DNA of 64,000 nucleotides from an uncultured Methanomicrobiales archaeon (GCA_903926075.1 CAIYHQ010000050.1:80936-144935), one strand, 5' to 3'. Shown: positions 1 through 9,041, counted from the first letter of the stretch. Notes: generated by a model not told the origin, from the sequence alone. A program made the numbers and translations.

Positions 1-1512
1 CCATTTATGACCCTGGCTTATACCGGTGTTAAAGCAGGGCTTGTTATCATGAGTGCGGATGATCCATTTGCACATAGTTCACAGAATGAGCAGGATAGCC
101 GCAATTATGCAAAATTTGCGAAGGTCCCATGTTTTGACCCGGCAAATATTCAGGAATCCCACGATATGATACCTGTTGCCTTTTCTCTTTCTGAAGAATT
201 TGAGCTGCCGGTTCTATTCCGCCCAACTACCCGTGTCTGCCATTCAAAAGGTGACGTTGAGATCGGTAAAAATGTATCCGGGCCGAAAAAAGGTCACTTT
301 GAGCGTGATGTTCCGAGATATGTGGTTGTCCCGGTGAATACGAGGGAGCTTCATAAAAAGCTTAATCATAAACAATCTTCACTGAAAAAACGGATTATTG
401 AACTAGGATTAAATACTTCTGAAGTCCGGGGTGACACGGCTGTAATCTCAAGCGGCGTTTCTGCCGAATACGTCCGGGAAGTTCTTCACGATTCAGTCTC
501 CTTTGCAAAAATTGGTGCATATCCTATTGATGAAGACTGGTTACGTTCATTTGTTGAAAAACATAAAAGGGTCGTTGTAATTGAGGAACTTGATCATGTT
601 ATTGAATCCAGGGTCCGTGAAGTTGCCTGTAATGTCATTATAAATGGCAAGATGGACGGAAAAGTTCCGTACGAAGGAGAATTTGCACCAAATATTGTTT
701 CTTCCATTCTTCAGTCTTGTAATATCAAAGTCAGGTGCAGTTATCCTGCAAGGACTCCGGTTCAGGGACTCCCCCCACGCCCTGCCATCCTCTGTGCAGG
801 ATGTGCACATCGGGCCACATTTTATTCAATAAAACGGGTGTATTCAAATGCAGTCTATCCGAGCGATATAGGTTGTTATACCCTGGGACTGCAACTGGAT
901 GCAGTAGACACAACCGTATGCATGGGCGCATCAATAACTATCGGAACCGGAATATCGCATTCTACTGAAGACCAGAATGTAATATGTACAATTGGCGACT
1001 CTACATTCCTTCACTCTGGATTGACCGGTCTTCTCAATGCAGTTTACAATGATTCGGACATAACAGTGGTAATTCTCGACAACCGTACCACTGCAATGAC
1101 AGGTCACCAGCCGAATCCTATGTCAGGTTGTGATGCATGTGGCCAACCAAAAGAGACAATATCCCTCGATGCATTGTCGCGTTCCTGTGGTGTGAAATTC
1201 GTTGAAACCATTGACCCGTATGACCTTATGGCAACGAGGGAAGTACTAGAAAAAGCAAAAAAAGAAAGGGGGGTCCGTGTGATAATTGCAAAAGCATCGT
1301 GTGTGATATCCAGACGACGAAGCGGGGGTAAATCCTCGCGTTATACCGTTGATATTGATCGGTGCAATGGTTGTGGCTCATGTATACGATTTGGATGCCC
1401 TGCTCTTTTTTGGATAGATGACCAGGCCCATATTGATAATACGTGCACAGGATGCACAGTCTGTGAACAGATATGTCCACAGGGAGCAATACGTAAGGAG
1501 GCCATAAGATGA
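1..1512 (+). CDS. iorA: Indolepyruvate ferredoxin oxidoreductase, alpha subunit (5' end cut off by window)
   Basis: Catalytic subunit of the enzyme that oxidatively decarboxylates aryl-pyruvates (from Trp, Phe, Tyr) to aryl-acetyl-CoA with reduction of ferredoxin; in methanogens it can also run in the biosynthetic direction. The reading frame is open to the left edge, and the family is normally about 600 residues, so roughly the first 100 are missing. Visible are the TPP-binding half (GDIGCYTLG, then CTIGDSTFLHSG and ILDNRTTAMTG) and a C-terminal pair of [4Fe-4S] motifs (CNGCGSC and CTGCTVCEQICP). It overlaps iorB by four bases (ATGA), so the two are co-translated. The ATG at 7 is internal, not a start. 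Confidence 0.93.
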   Translation, partial: PFMTLAYTGVKAGLVIMSADDPFAHSSQNEQDSRNYAKFAKVPCFDPANIQESHDMIPVAFSLSEEFELPVLFRPTTRVCHSKGDVEIGKNVSGPKKGHFERDVPRYVVVPVNTRELHKKLNHKQSSLKKRIIELGLNTSEVRGDTAVISSGVSAEYVREVLHDSVSFAKIGAYPIDEDWLRSFVEKHKRVVVIEELDHVIESRVREVACNVIINGKMDGKVPYEGEFAPNIVSSILQSCNIKVRCSYPARTPVQGLPPRPAILCAGCAHRATFYSIKRVYSNAVYPSDIGCYTLGLQLDAVDTTVCMGASITIGTGISHSTEDQNVICTIGDSTFLHSGLTGLLNAVYNDSDITVVILDNRTTAMTGHQPNPMSGCDACGQPKETISLDALSRSCGVKFVETIDPYDLMATREVLEKAKKERGVRVIIAKASCVISRRRSGGKSSRYTVDIDRCNGCGSCIRFGCPALFWIDDQAHIDNTCTGCTVCEQICPQGAIRKEAIR

Positions 1513-2099
1513 ACGGGAGTTTTGATGTCCTCATTGTTGGTGTAGGTGGACAAGGTACGATACTTGCCTCTAATGTACTCGGTGAGGCATGCCTTATTGA
1601 AAATAAACCTGTACGTGCGGCTGAAACTCATGGAATGGCCCAGCGTGGAGGTTCGGTAGAAAGCCATGTCAGAGTCGGCTGCGAATTCGGTCCTCTTATC
1701 TCTCCCGGAACTGCCGATCTTATCCTTGCATTTGATATGCTTGAAGCGTTACGGGCATCTCATTTCCTTAAAGAAGGTGGTTTAATTATTGCAAGTTTAC
1801 AACTCATTGTTCCCGTTTCCGTTTACATGAAGAAACTTGACCCGCCTACTATTCAGTCGATTAGAAATGCACTCATGGGTAAAGACGCGATATTTATCGA
1901 TGCGGAGGAATGTGCAGTCCGTGCTGGAAGTCCTCTGACAACAAACATGGTTATTATCGGAGCAGCTTCACCTTTGATCCCTCTTTCGCTATCTTCATTA
2001 AAAAAAGCAGTAGCAAAGCGCGTTCCCGCTAAGACCCTTGAAATAAATGACAGGGCGTTTGAAATCGGCAGAGAGGAATATCTGAAGGCGAAAAGTTGA
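1509..2099 (+). CDS. iorB: Indolepyruvate ferredoxin oxidoreductase, beta subunit
   Basis: The 196-residue partner of IorA, of the pyruvate/ketoisovalerate oxidoreductase gamma-type fold. The N-terminus carries the typical glycine-rich VGVGGQGTILASNVLGE and the AETHGMAQRGGSVESHVR segment conserved in this family. The start ATG sits in the ATGA overlap with iorA, as usual for iorAB operons. The length is normal, with no sign of damage. tRNA-Ser lies convergently just downstream. Confidence 0.95.
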   Translation: MNGSFDVLIVGVGGQGTILASNVLGEACLIENKPVRAAETHGMAQRGGSVESHVRVGCEFGPLISPGTADLILAFDMLEALRASHFLKEGGLIIASLQLIVPVSVYMKKLDPPTIQSIRNALMGKDAIFIDAEECAVRAGSPLTTNMVIIGAASPLIPLSLSSLKKAVAKRVPAKTLEINDRAFEIGREEYLKAKS

Positions 2100-2111
2100 A
2101 TAATATTATCA

Positions 2112-2198
2112 CGCTGAGGGGGAGAGTTGAACTCCCGAGGGGCGAAAAGCCCCACAGGCTTTCCAGGCCTGCGCCTTACCAAGCTAGACTACCTCAGC
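2112..2198 (-). tRNA. tRNA-Ser (anticodon GGA)
   Basis: Class II tRNA on the minus strand. The acceptor stem is GCTGAGG/CCTCAGC with discriminator G, the anticodon stem is CAGGC/GCCTG around loop CTGGAAA, and there is a long variable arm (GGGGC-TTTTC-GCCCC) and a T loop TTCAACT. No CCA is encoded. The long variable arm, GGA anticodon and G73 all agree with serine. Confidence 0.93.
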
Positions 2199-2213
2199 AA
2201 TAAGATGCGGTTT

Positions 2214-3176
2214 TTAATTTCTCGCTTTGAAAGGTTTAATCTTATCTCTATTTCGCGCCGGTCTCCCTAAATCTGTCTTTGGTCTCTTTTTCCAGCAGGA
2301 GGGATAGCGCCCCCGCTCCATCAGGGTCACCCTGGGTGCAATGACAAGTCCGTGATCACCAGGTTCAAATGCACTGGAATCTACTATTGCTTCTCCAATA
2401 GAAACAATTTCCCCTTTTTCTGTGATAATTCCAACAAGGTCACGTTGTTTAAAGTTCGTCTTTTTTATAACACCCCTTGCTGCGAGAGCTGCTCCGTTGC
2501 ATATGGCATCAACCGATGTGTCCCTTATAACAACTGAAGCAATATTTGAAGATATTGTGTCCATCGGGAGAATCATTGAAGAAATGGGTAAAAAATTTTC
2601 ATTTTTTGCGAGGGTTGTTGCATCCATCAGTTCCTGAAGTGACCACGCATTTGTCTCATCAAATTTTCCAGAGCGCACTCTCCTTAGTTCCTGCATGTGT
2701 GCCCTGGTCCCGAGCGCGTAACCGATGTGAGTGCATAGTGATCTGATATAAGTACCTGCATCACAGTGGACCCGAAAAAGAACAAGTCTGCCGTCTTTAT
2801 CAAGAAATTCTATTTTGTTTATCGTTCTTATCCTTAATTTTCTCTTTACAGCACTTTTCTTGGGAGGACGCTGATAAATTCTGCCCGTAAACTCCATAAG
2901 CACTTTTTTTACAGAAGAGTCATCAATGTCAGAATGCAGTCTCATGAGGCAGATATATTCCTTATCATCCGCAAGCAGTATCCTTGCAAGTCTCGAAGCT
3001 CTGCCCAGCATCATTACAAGGATACCTGAAACGCGAGGGTCAAGTGTTCCGCTATGACCGACCGGCACTCCAAGCATTTTTGATACCCAAGCTGACACTT
3101 CATGGCTTGAAGGACCCCGAGGTTTATCTATTACCAGAATTCCGGTTTTTAGTGTTGAAGAAAGCACAGATTTCAC
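2214..3176 (-). CDS. cbf5: tRNA/rRNA pseudouridine synthase Cbf5 (H/ACA RNP catalytic subunit)
   Basis: Catalytic subunit of the archaeal H/ACA guide RNP; it isomerises uridine to pseudouridine in rRNA and can also form Psi55 in tRNA. The TruB-type catalytic motif GHSGTLDPRVSG is near residues 40-51, with the catalytic Asp at about 46. The C-terminal part (from about residue 215) has the look of a PUA domain and ends in a basic tail. At 320 residues the length is right. In many euryarchaea cbf5 follows cmk at the end of the ribosomal cluster; here it lies about 30 kb away, directly upstream of tRNA-Ser and downstream of hemD on the same strand. Confidence 0.93.
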   Translation of the reverse strand: MKSVLSSTLKTGILVIDKPRGPSSHEVSAWVSKMLGVPVGHSGTLDPRVSGILVMMLGRASRLARILLADDKEYICLMRLHSDIDDSSVKKVLMEFTGRIYQRPPKKSAVKRKLRIRTINKIEFLDKDGRLVLFRVHCDAGTYIRSLCTHIGYALGTRAHMQELRRVRSGKFDETNAWSLQELMDATTLAKNENFLPISSMILPMDTISSNIASVVIRDTSVDAICNGAALAARGVIKKTNFKQRDLVGIITEKGEIVSIGEAIVDSSAFEPGDHGLVIAPRVTLMERGRYPSCWKKRPKTDLGRPARNRDKIKPFKARN

Positions 3177-3182
3177 GAAGGA

Positions 3183-3914
3183 TCAGTCCTCCTTCTGGTG
3201 CAGGACCTCATTATTAAGAGTAGTAATTCCCCTCTGTTCCAGATATACGTTAAGTGCAGTCAATGTCCCTTCAAGTGAGCCATCTCCGGTAACCGCAGGA
3301 GGAAAACCGCCTTTAACCATTGCTTCTGCAGTCACTTTTCCGATTGCAAGAATGAGAAAACCCGATCTTCTTTTCCAGATTGCATGTCTGAATGACATTG
3401 CACTTGTGAAAAGAAGTGCATCAGCACCAATAAGCCCAAGTCCCTCGCCTGTCGGCTCGAGGGAATAGCATCGGACTTCACAGGGTATACCTCCCTTTTC
3501 GATAATATCTTCCAATAATTTTGTATTTGGCACATCCGCTCTCAATATTCCTATCTTCTTCCCTTTCAGCCACGGACCAAGATATGGAACAAGTTCCTGA
3601 GAATAAAACCTGGGCAGGACCTCAACCGGTATCCCTCTTTCCATAAACACTTTCCCGGTTTCCGGTCCTATTGCGATAATCCGGATCCCTGGATTTATCA
3701 GTGGAGCTGCCAGTTTCGCAGGGAGGGCACTCGTAAGGAATATGCAGTCGTAATCTCCATTATTTGCGGCATCTGCAAATTCTCTCACCTTATTGTGAAA
3801 GATCTCGGCACGCAGGGGTGATACCCGGAAGCATTCATGACCAAATTTCGCACAGCGGGCTGTATCTGTTCCTTCTTTCCCCATAAGTCGTGTAACTGCG
3901 ATCTTCATTGCCAA
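3183..3914 (-). CDS. hemD: Uroporphyrinogen-III synthase
   Basis: Closes and inverts ring D of hydroxymethylbilane to give uroporphyrinogen III, the branch point for F430, corrinoids, siroheme and heme d1-type cofactors. The 243-residue protein has the two-lobed HemD pattern: MKIAVTRL at the N-terminus, FLTSALPAKLAAPL, IAIGPETGKVFMERGI and a second-lobe LLFTSAMSFRHAIW followed by AIGKVTAEAMVKGGF. Sequence conservation in this family is low, but the spacing of these segments is convincing. The likely start is the second ATG (MKIAV), six bases inside. cbf5 begins 6 bp downstream, so the two are probably one transcript. Confidence 0.82.
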   Translation of the reverse strand: MAMKIAVTRLMGKEGTDTARCAKFGHECFRVSPLRAEIFHNKVREFADAANNGDYDCIFLTSALPAKLAAPLINPGIRIIAIGPETGKVFMERGIPVEVLPRFYSQELVPYLGPWLKGKKIGILRADVPNTKLLEDIIEKGGIPCEVRCYSLEPTGEGLGLIGADALLFTSAMSFRHAIWKRRSGFLILAIGKVTAEAMVKGGFPPAVTGDGSLEGTLTALNVYLEQRGITTLNNEVLHQKED

Positions 3915-3995
3915 CTCTTTAGCCTTCAGGGGTTATGAGCATAGCTTTTGAATACCTTTCGTCATCTTAAGGGAACCATCACGCAATATATATTT

Positions 3996-5201
3996 ATGAT
4001 GGTCTTCATTTTTGCCACCATTGTCGGTCTTCTGCTTGGTGTTTTGGGAGGTCTTATCCCAGGATTACATTCTAATACCATAGCCGCGGTTGTGATTAGT
4101 GCGCAAGCTTTTTTTATCTCATTTCTCGGTTCTGAAGGTCTGTCTGTGGCATTGTTTGCGATGCTCATAACTCATGGCTTCATCTCATTAATACCTTCGA
4201 CTTTTCTGGGAGTACCCGATTCTGGCTCTGCATTGTCTGTTCTTCCAGCCCATTCGTTATGTCTGAAAGGAGATGGAGAGGAGGCAATACGGTTGGCTGC
4301 TCTTGGTTCAGTATATGGTTTATGCCTGTCCGTACCGGTAGCATACATAATTATGGCGTTATTGCCTGATTTTCAACAGTATATAGATTGGGGCACTGGT
4401 ATATTCATAGTCGGTGTAATGGGATACTTGATAATTTCGTCTGAAACACCACTTATTGCTTTAATTATTTTCCTTACAACAGGAATCCTTGGAGTTTTTT
4501 CAATTTCGTATTCATTTTTGTGTTCACATGCATTCGGAGCTGACACTATTCTTATGCCACTTCTTACAGGCCTTTTTGGGATTTCGGTACTTGTGAACGC
4601 AGGTGAGGGAAATATTCCGGATCAAAATTTCAAAGGGTTAGGAATTAAACAAAAAATTATTCATAGGTCTGCATTTTTCGGGACTTTTGCAGGGACTCTG
4701 GTCGGATGGCTCCCCGGACTGTCAAATGCAACAGCAAACGCCGTAATTTCTGCAAAATTTGGCTACAATATTGATAAAAGAGAGTTTTTAATCTCAACCG
4801 GAGCTTCAAACAGTGCAAATGCAGTTATCGGTCTTGCTGCTTTTTCTGCTTTGGCAAGGACCAGAAACGGAGTAATGGCAGCAATTGGTAACCTTAATCC
4901 TCCTTCATTCATCATCATGCTTGCAACCGGGGTAATAACGGCAGCGGTGGTATATCCAGTGACCGTCACTCTCTCATCAGAAGCAGTTCATCTGGGTAAC
5001 CTTAACATCAAATTGATAAATCGCCTGGTAATAGTTTTTCTTACTTTTCTGACGTTTGCATTAACAGGTGTATTTGGAATGATGATCCTTGCCCTGTCTG
5101 TTGCACTGGGTCTCATCCCCTCTCTCCTGGAAGTTCCAAGGCTCTACTGCATGGGTGCAGTGATGATACCCGTGATTCTCTTCTCCTTTGGACTTCTATA
5201 A
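3996..5201 (+). CDS. TctA/DUF112-family membrane permease
   Basis: Integral membrane protein of about 400 residues with roughly ten or more hydrophobic segments and the glycine/proline signature GLLLGVLGGLIPGLHSNT near the N-terminus, typical of the large TctA subunit of tripartite tricarboxylate transporters and of the archaeal DUF112 relatives. A second copy of the motif (GTLVGWLPGLSNATANA) lies mid-protein, consistent with internal duplication of the fold. No TctB or TctC partner is present, as is normal for the archaeal stand-alone forms, so the substrate is unknown. A longer TTG start at 3948 is possible; ATG at 3996 (MMVFIF) begins exactly at the first membrane segment and is preferred. 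hemD is divergent. Confidence 0.78.
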   Translation: MMVFIFATIVGLLLGVLGGLIPGLHSNTIAAVVISAQAFFISFLGSEGLSVALFAMLITHGFISLIPSTFLGVPDSGSALSVLPAHSLCLKGDGEEAIRLAALGSVYGLCLSVPVAYIIMALLPDFQQYIDWGTGIFIVGVMGYLIISSETPLIALIIFLTTGILGVFSISYSFLCSHAFGADTILMPLLTGLFGISVLVNAGEGNIPDQNFKGLGIKQKIIHRSAFFGTFAGTLVGWLPGLSNATANAVISAKFGYNIDKREFLISTGASNSANAVIGLAAFSALARTRNGVMAAIGNLNPPSFIIMLATGVITAAVVYPVTVTLSSEAVHLGNLNIKLINRLVIVFLTFLTFALTGVFGMMILALSVALGLIPSLLEVPRLYCMGAVMIPVILFSFGLL

Positions 5202-5282
5202 TTTTCAATGTTTAACAGAACAGAATGACAGAATTCTGGAAAATATGCGTAAATGGATGTAATTAACAGGGATTGATTTGAA

Positions 5283-5355
5283 TAGCCCGGAGCAGATTCG
5301 AACTGCTGTCGGGGGATCCAGAGTCCCCCATGATTGACCGCTACACTACCGGGCT
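5283..5355 (-). tRNA. tRNA-Gln (anticodon CUG)
   Basis: Minus-strand cloverleaf with acceptor AGCCCGG/CCGGGCT plus discriminator A, anticodon stem GGGGA/TCCCC with loop CTCTGGA (anticodon CTG), and T arm GCAG-TTCGAAT-CTGC. No CCA is encoded. The region between the TctA-type gene and thyA otherwise contains no gene. Confidence 0.92.
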
Positions 5356-5411
5356 ATGCGGTATTCAGGTTGCTGCTCTACAATAATTAATGTGATCTAT
5401 TGTTCTCAATT

Positions 5412-6122
5412 TCATGTGCATTTACCACAGATTGAACACACTTCTGTAACCGGGCGTATTTTAACTCGATTCTCGCAAAATGAGGCAATATCCGATATAT
5501 CTCGTTTAAAATATATATGGGGAACCAGTGAAATATGGGTGTATGTGCCGCACGCCACGTTAAGGGTTTGCGAGATATATTCCTGAAGTCTTACAAGAGC
5601 ATACATATTTGCTCCTGCGGCTGTGAGCATATCATTGCTTCTGAAAACAACTGACATGATAAGTGAATCCTTTCTTATAATACACTGAATAAGCTGAAGA
5701 CAGGGACAATCCTTTCTTTTCTCATCAATTGGCGGATTCCAGGTGATTGCTACAGCCCTTCTGCTTTCTTTTGTATTTCCCAGTTTTTTTACGATGTAGT
5801 CTATCTGGTCTGTTGAGATCATTGTGTTTCCCAGCATGATTCCTTGTCCCCAGCGAAAGAGACGTTCATGATAATCGTACTCAAACACGTTATCAGTACC
5901 TTTAATCAGAGCTTCGGCATAATGGTCCATAAAGAGTTTCTGAAATCTGCATGCGCTGCTGATCAAAGAACCTTTTAAAGGTTCAGTGACAACAAGTGTT
6001 AATGGTGAAATTTCCAGTGTTGCCTCACCATCTTCGGTAATAATTGCGTTTCCCTTCTCTAATACCAATTTAACTGCAAGTTCGTGAGCACTGGCAATAT
6101 CGTGTGCTTTCAATACCCTCAT
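5412..6122 (-). CDS. thyA: Thymidylate synthase, archaeal ThyA type
   Basis: Methylates dUMP to dTMP. The 236-residue length and sequence fit the short archaeal/methanogen thymidylate synthase, which probably uses a tetrahydromethanopterin-type C1 donor. The catalytic cysteine is in DCPCLQLIQC (Cys at about 141; the histidine that follows it in bacterial enzymes is Leu here), and the dUMP-binding segment RSNDMLTAAGAN is at about 161-172. The C-terminus ends in CSICGKC, a cysteine cluster that could bind metal and is not part of the classical fold. It is divergent from the S-layer gene, from which it is separated by about 310 bp. Confidence 0.92.
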   Translation of the reverse strand: MRVLKAHDIASAHELAVKLVLEKGNAIITEDGEATLEISPLTLVVTEPLKGSLISSACRFQKLFMDHYAEALIKGTDNVFEYDYHERLFRWGQGIMLGNTMISTDQIDYIVKKLGNTKESRRAVAITWNPPIDEKRKDCPCLQLIQCIIRKDSLIMSVVFRSNDMLTAAGANMYALVRLQEYISQTLNVACGTYTHISLVPHIYFKRDISDIASFCENRVKIRPVTEVCSICGKCT

Positions 6123-6246
6123 ATCAATAAGATTTAAGCCATACCATTAGTAAAAGGTGACGTAATCGCGTGTATCTTCTTACCCGGTATAAACCGGAAG
6201 ATTCGCGAATATCTCAATTAATTAAGGGATATACCTCCAAAAAGGC

Positions 6247-6256
6247 TTTTTATAAA
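6247..6256 (+). promoter_or_regulatory. Candidate TATA box of the S-layer gene
   Basis: The TTTTTATAAA element is the best TATA-like sequence in the 310-bp gap between thyA and the S-layer gene. Transcription would start near 6275-6280, giving a leader of about 150 nt before the TTG start at 6433. The rest of the gap (6123-6432) shows no gene; a small inverted repeat CCG-TTATT-CGG lies near 6318. Placement by pattern only. Confidence 0.4.
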
Positions 6257-6419
6257 GGTAAACTTCCGGGGCTCCAACCACAAAGGATATATTGCGTGTT
6301 CCACAAATATTGGATCATATTCCGTTATTCGGAGTATTGCATGATGGAGCAGTAATTCTTTAAAATGAGTTCTGTTTTACCATGTATGGATTTTATGAAC
6401 AGTATTTTAGAATTGAAGT

Positions 6420-6426
6420 AGGAGGA
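6420..6426 (+). promoter_or_regulatory. Strong Shine-Dalgarno that fixes a TTG start
   Basis: AGGAGGA lies 6 bases before the TTG at 6433. There is no in-frame ATG between it and the signal peptide, so the S-layer gene must start at TTG. Confidence 0.8.
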
Positions 6427-6432
6427 ATATAA

Positions 6433-9030
6433 TTGACAAAACGTTTTAGTTTAGCACTCCTGAGTATTGCCGTGCTCGCACTGCTGGTTCTTCCGGCAAT
6501 GTCAGTACCGGTAATCCCGAGTGTTCCACAAGGTGGAGACGTGTTCATTGGTGAGCAGGGTCTCGATGTATCCGCTGCCATAGGCAATGCAACAGCAGTT
6601 GCATGGTGGCAGTCAGGGACGAACCCTTCGACCGATGTACCAAATAAGATGATCCAGGTTTCTAACCCTGCAGATTTCTATGTGGCACCATCCGACTTTG
6701 TCGGCAAGACTGGTAACTGGTACCAGCTTGACGCGAACGGAAAGTCACAGGGAATTGTTGCATTCGTGGTTAATGACCCAAGCATAGACGTCAAAGTCTG
6801 GGATCAGAATTCACAGAAGGACGTTACAGGTCAGAGCATCCCAACCGGTGACTACCTGAACTTCCGTGTAGAAACAAACCTTAACAACGTTGAAGCGCAG
6901 AGAGGAGCAAGTACCGGATTTGTTACAATTAAAGTCAAGACCGCAGATGGAGCAGTTTATGATAACCTCTATCAGGCGGATGGCGTAACACTCCCACTCG
7001 CAGATATCGCAGTCAATGCACAGCCATATTACTGGGTGCCAGTAAATGATGCAACCCAGGGATGGTGGACTGGATATACTGACTCTACCGGCAACAAACT
7101 TTACAAGGCAGGTACCTACACAGTCACAGCCGAATCGAACCTTAACAGTATGAAAGACAACTACAAGGACGCATCCGGCAATGACTACACTGGGAAGACT
7201 ATCTCAGCGACAAAGACAGTTGTGATCACATCCGACAGTGTTAAGATCGAGGCAAGCAAGGACTCAGTAGTCCGCGGAAACCCCTTCTCAGTCACTGTAA
7301 AAGGCAGACCAAATGAGTACTACTACATGTGGGTAAAAGGCACAAGCTCTATGAAGGGCACTGGCGACGACCAGCCACCACAGGTAGGACCAAACCAGGA
7401 CAGTGTCTGGTATCCAGGTGGAACACTCCCCTCAGATTTCCAGGGAGCAGCTATCCTTGATTACCAGTTCCAGAATGGTGGAGGGCGTACCATTGGTCAG
7501 GATGTTCCAGCAGTTCAGACAGAAGACCCAGCGTCATACAACTACGCAGCCTTAGTAAAGACATCGAACGGCGGTACAAGGACTGTCGAGTGGCAAACCA
7601 CTCGCGACACCAATAATAAGAAATATACAATCCGTGTCGAGAGACAGAACCTTGAAGATAACACCTACAAGTCCGATGAGGTAGATGTGAAGATAGAGAA
7701 GGGAGCGGTTACAGTAGTCGCATCTGGTTCACAGAGCTACTACCTTGGTCAGGAGATCAAGCTTACCGGAACAAATTCCGAAACTTCAACTTCATATCTG
7801 TTCATTACTGGTCCGAACCTCCCATCGTCAGGTGGAAAACTTGAAACCCCAAGAGACGCAGTCGTTAGCGGAGATGCTGCAACATTCACCACCGCCGACG
7901 TTCTCGACGACAACACATGGGAATTCAAGTGGCAGACCTCAAACATTGCGATTGACGCAGGTACATACACAATCTATGCAGTAAGTTCACCCAACAACAA
8001 GAATGATCTTGGTAATGCACAATACGGTACAGTTTCCGTAATCGTAAGGAAGCCGTTCGTATCAGCATCAGCAGATTCAGGCGACGTTGCACGTGGTGAC
8101 AATGATTACATACGCGGCACTGCAGAAGGCAAGCCCTCTGATGGTGTAGCTATATGGATCCTTGGAAAGAACTTCGTAGCATATTCAACAGAAAGCGTCA
8201 ACGATGATGGTTCCTTCGAATACGAGATCAAGGACTCTGTAACACGAGACATGTCAGCAGGACAGTACTTCGTTGTTGTCCAGCACCCGATGTACAATGA
8301 CAAGTTCGATGTCTTCCCCAACGCAGACAACACCTTAGTTCAGGGAAGCTACCCAACAGACCCAAGTACCAAGTTCACCCTTTCAGGCGCAGGAAGCCTC
8401 CAGGGTTCCGATGCAGCAGAAGCACTTGTAGCAGCATTAACCGATCCTGCAGTCGATGATACATACACGAAACTGCAGTTCATGATCGAAGAACCAACCA
8501 TCCGTATTGCTCCAATCGGCGAGAAGATGGTCGGCGACAAGTTCAGCATCGATGGTACAACCAACCTCAAGCCAGATGATGAAATACTCGTAGAAGTCAC
8601 CTCTTCGTCCTTCAAGCCGACGGACAAGTCCCAGAGTGGCGAATTCAGCGGTGCAACCGGAACTGTAAAAGTTCAGAAGGGCACTGAAGGGTTCAACACA
8701 TGGAACTTCAGTGTTGACTCATCAACATTCAAGCCAGACGAGTACATTGTCAAGGCACAGGGTGTTGTAGTTGACAGTGCAACCGCAACCCAGCTATTCA
8801 ACGTAGTTGAGAGCGGTGCGACACCATCAACAACTGCAACAACTGCACCAGCAGTAACAACTGCAGCAGTAACAACCGCAGTAACAACTGCAGCAGTAAC
8901 AACTGCAGAAACAACTGTAGCAACGACCGTGCCAACCACAGTCCCGACAACAAAGAGTCCGGGCTTTGGAGCACTCCTCGCTATGATCGGTCTTGGTGCA
9001 GTCGCACTCTTTGTAGTGCGCAGACACTAA
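6433..9030 (+). CDS. S-layer surface protein with PGF-CTERM-like anchor
   Basis: Large exported protein (865 residues) built like the S-layer glycoproteins of Methanomicrobiales. It has a signal peptide (residues 1-25, hydrophobic LALLSIAVLALLVL), then an N-terminal domain resembling DUF3821 (GGDVFIGEQGLDVSAAI, with the WW pair), several beta-rich repeats, a Thr/Ala/Val-rich spacer, and the C-terminal tail SPGFGALLAMIGLGAVALFVVRRH. The tail combines a PGF motif, a membrane segment and basic residues, as recognised by archaeosortase-type processing. C-biased codons and the strong ribosome-binding site suggest high expression. The start is TTG. It is monocistronic, with a T-run after the stop. 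Confidence 0.88.
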   Translation: MTKRFSLALLSIAVLALLVLPAMSVPVIPSVPQGGDVFIGEQGLDVSAAIGNATAVAWWQSGTNPSTDVPNKMIQVSNPADFYVAPSDFVGKTGNWYQLDANGKSQGIVAFVVNDPSIDVKVWDQNSQKDVTGQSIPTGDYLNFRVETNLNNVEAQRGASTGFVTIKVKTADGAVYDNLYQADGVTLPLADIAVNAQPYYWVPVNDATQGWWTGYTDSTGNKLYKAGTYTVTAESNLNSMKDNYKDASGNDYTGKTISATKTVVITSDSVKIEASKDSVVRGNPFSVTVKGRPNEYYYMWVKGTSSMKGTGDDQPPQVGPNQDSVWYPGGTLPSDFQGAAILDYQFQNGGGRTIGQDVPAVQTEDPASYNYAALVKTSNGGTRTVEWQTTRDTNNKKYTIRVERQNLEDNTYKSDEVDVKIEKGAVTVVASGSQSYYLGQEIKLTGTNSETSTSYLFITGPNLPSSGGKLETPRDAVVSGDAATFTTADVLDDNTWEFKWQTSNIAIDAGTYTIYAVSSPNNKNDLGNAQYGTVSVIVRKPFVSASADSGDVARGDNDYIRGTAEGKPSDGVAIWILGKNFVAYSTESVNDDGSFEYEIKDSVTRDMSAGQYFVVVQHPMYNDKFDVFPNADNTLVQGSYPTDPSTKFTLSGAGSLQGSDAAEALVAALTDPAVDDTYTKLQFMIEEPTIRIAPIGEKMVGDKFSIDGTTNLKPDDEILVEVTSSSFKPTDKSQSGEFSGATGTVKVQKGTEGFNTWNFSVDSSTFKPDEYIVKAQGVVVDSATATQLFNVVESGATPSTTATTAPAVTTAAVTTAVTTAAVTTAETTVATTVPTTVPTTKSPGFGALLAMIGLGAVALFVVRRH
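8827..8951 (+). repeat. In-frame Thr/Ala/Val-coding short repeats (S-layer stalk)
   Basis: Degenerate repeats of a 9-15 nt unit (variants of GCAGTAACAACT) encode the T/A/V-rich linker before the PGF tail. Such stretches are usually O-glycosylated stalks that hold the protein away from the membrane. The near-identical DNA repeats make length change by slippage likely between strains. Confidence 0.8.
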
Positions 9031-9041
9031 ACCCACCAATA

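Noticed and set aside
3948..3995. TTG start for the TctA-type permease
   Set aside because: It would add 16 polar residues before the first membrane helix and has no ribosome-binding site; the ATG at 3996 is more natural.
6170..6355. 61-codon frame in the S-layer leader region
   Set aside because: Overlaps the predicted promoter, has no ribosome-binding site and no recognisable features.
8827..8951. Short repeats considered as a CRISPR-like array
   Set aside because: Repeat units are 9-15 nt, contiguous, in frame and without spacers; they encode a Thr-rich stalk.
8673..9039. Cys- and Val-rich open frames on the minus strand under the S-layer stalk
   Set aside because: They are reverse-complement shadows of the Thr/Ala/Val repeat codons.
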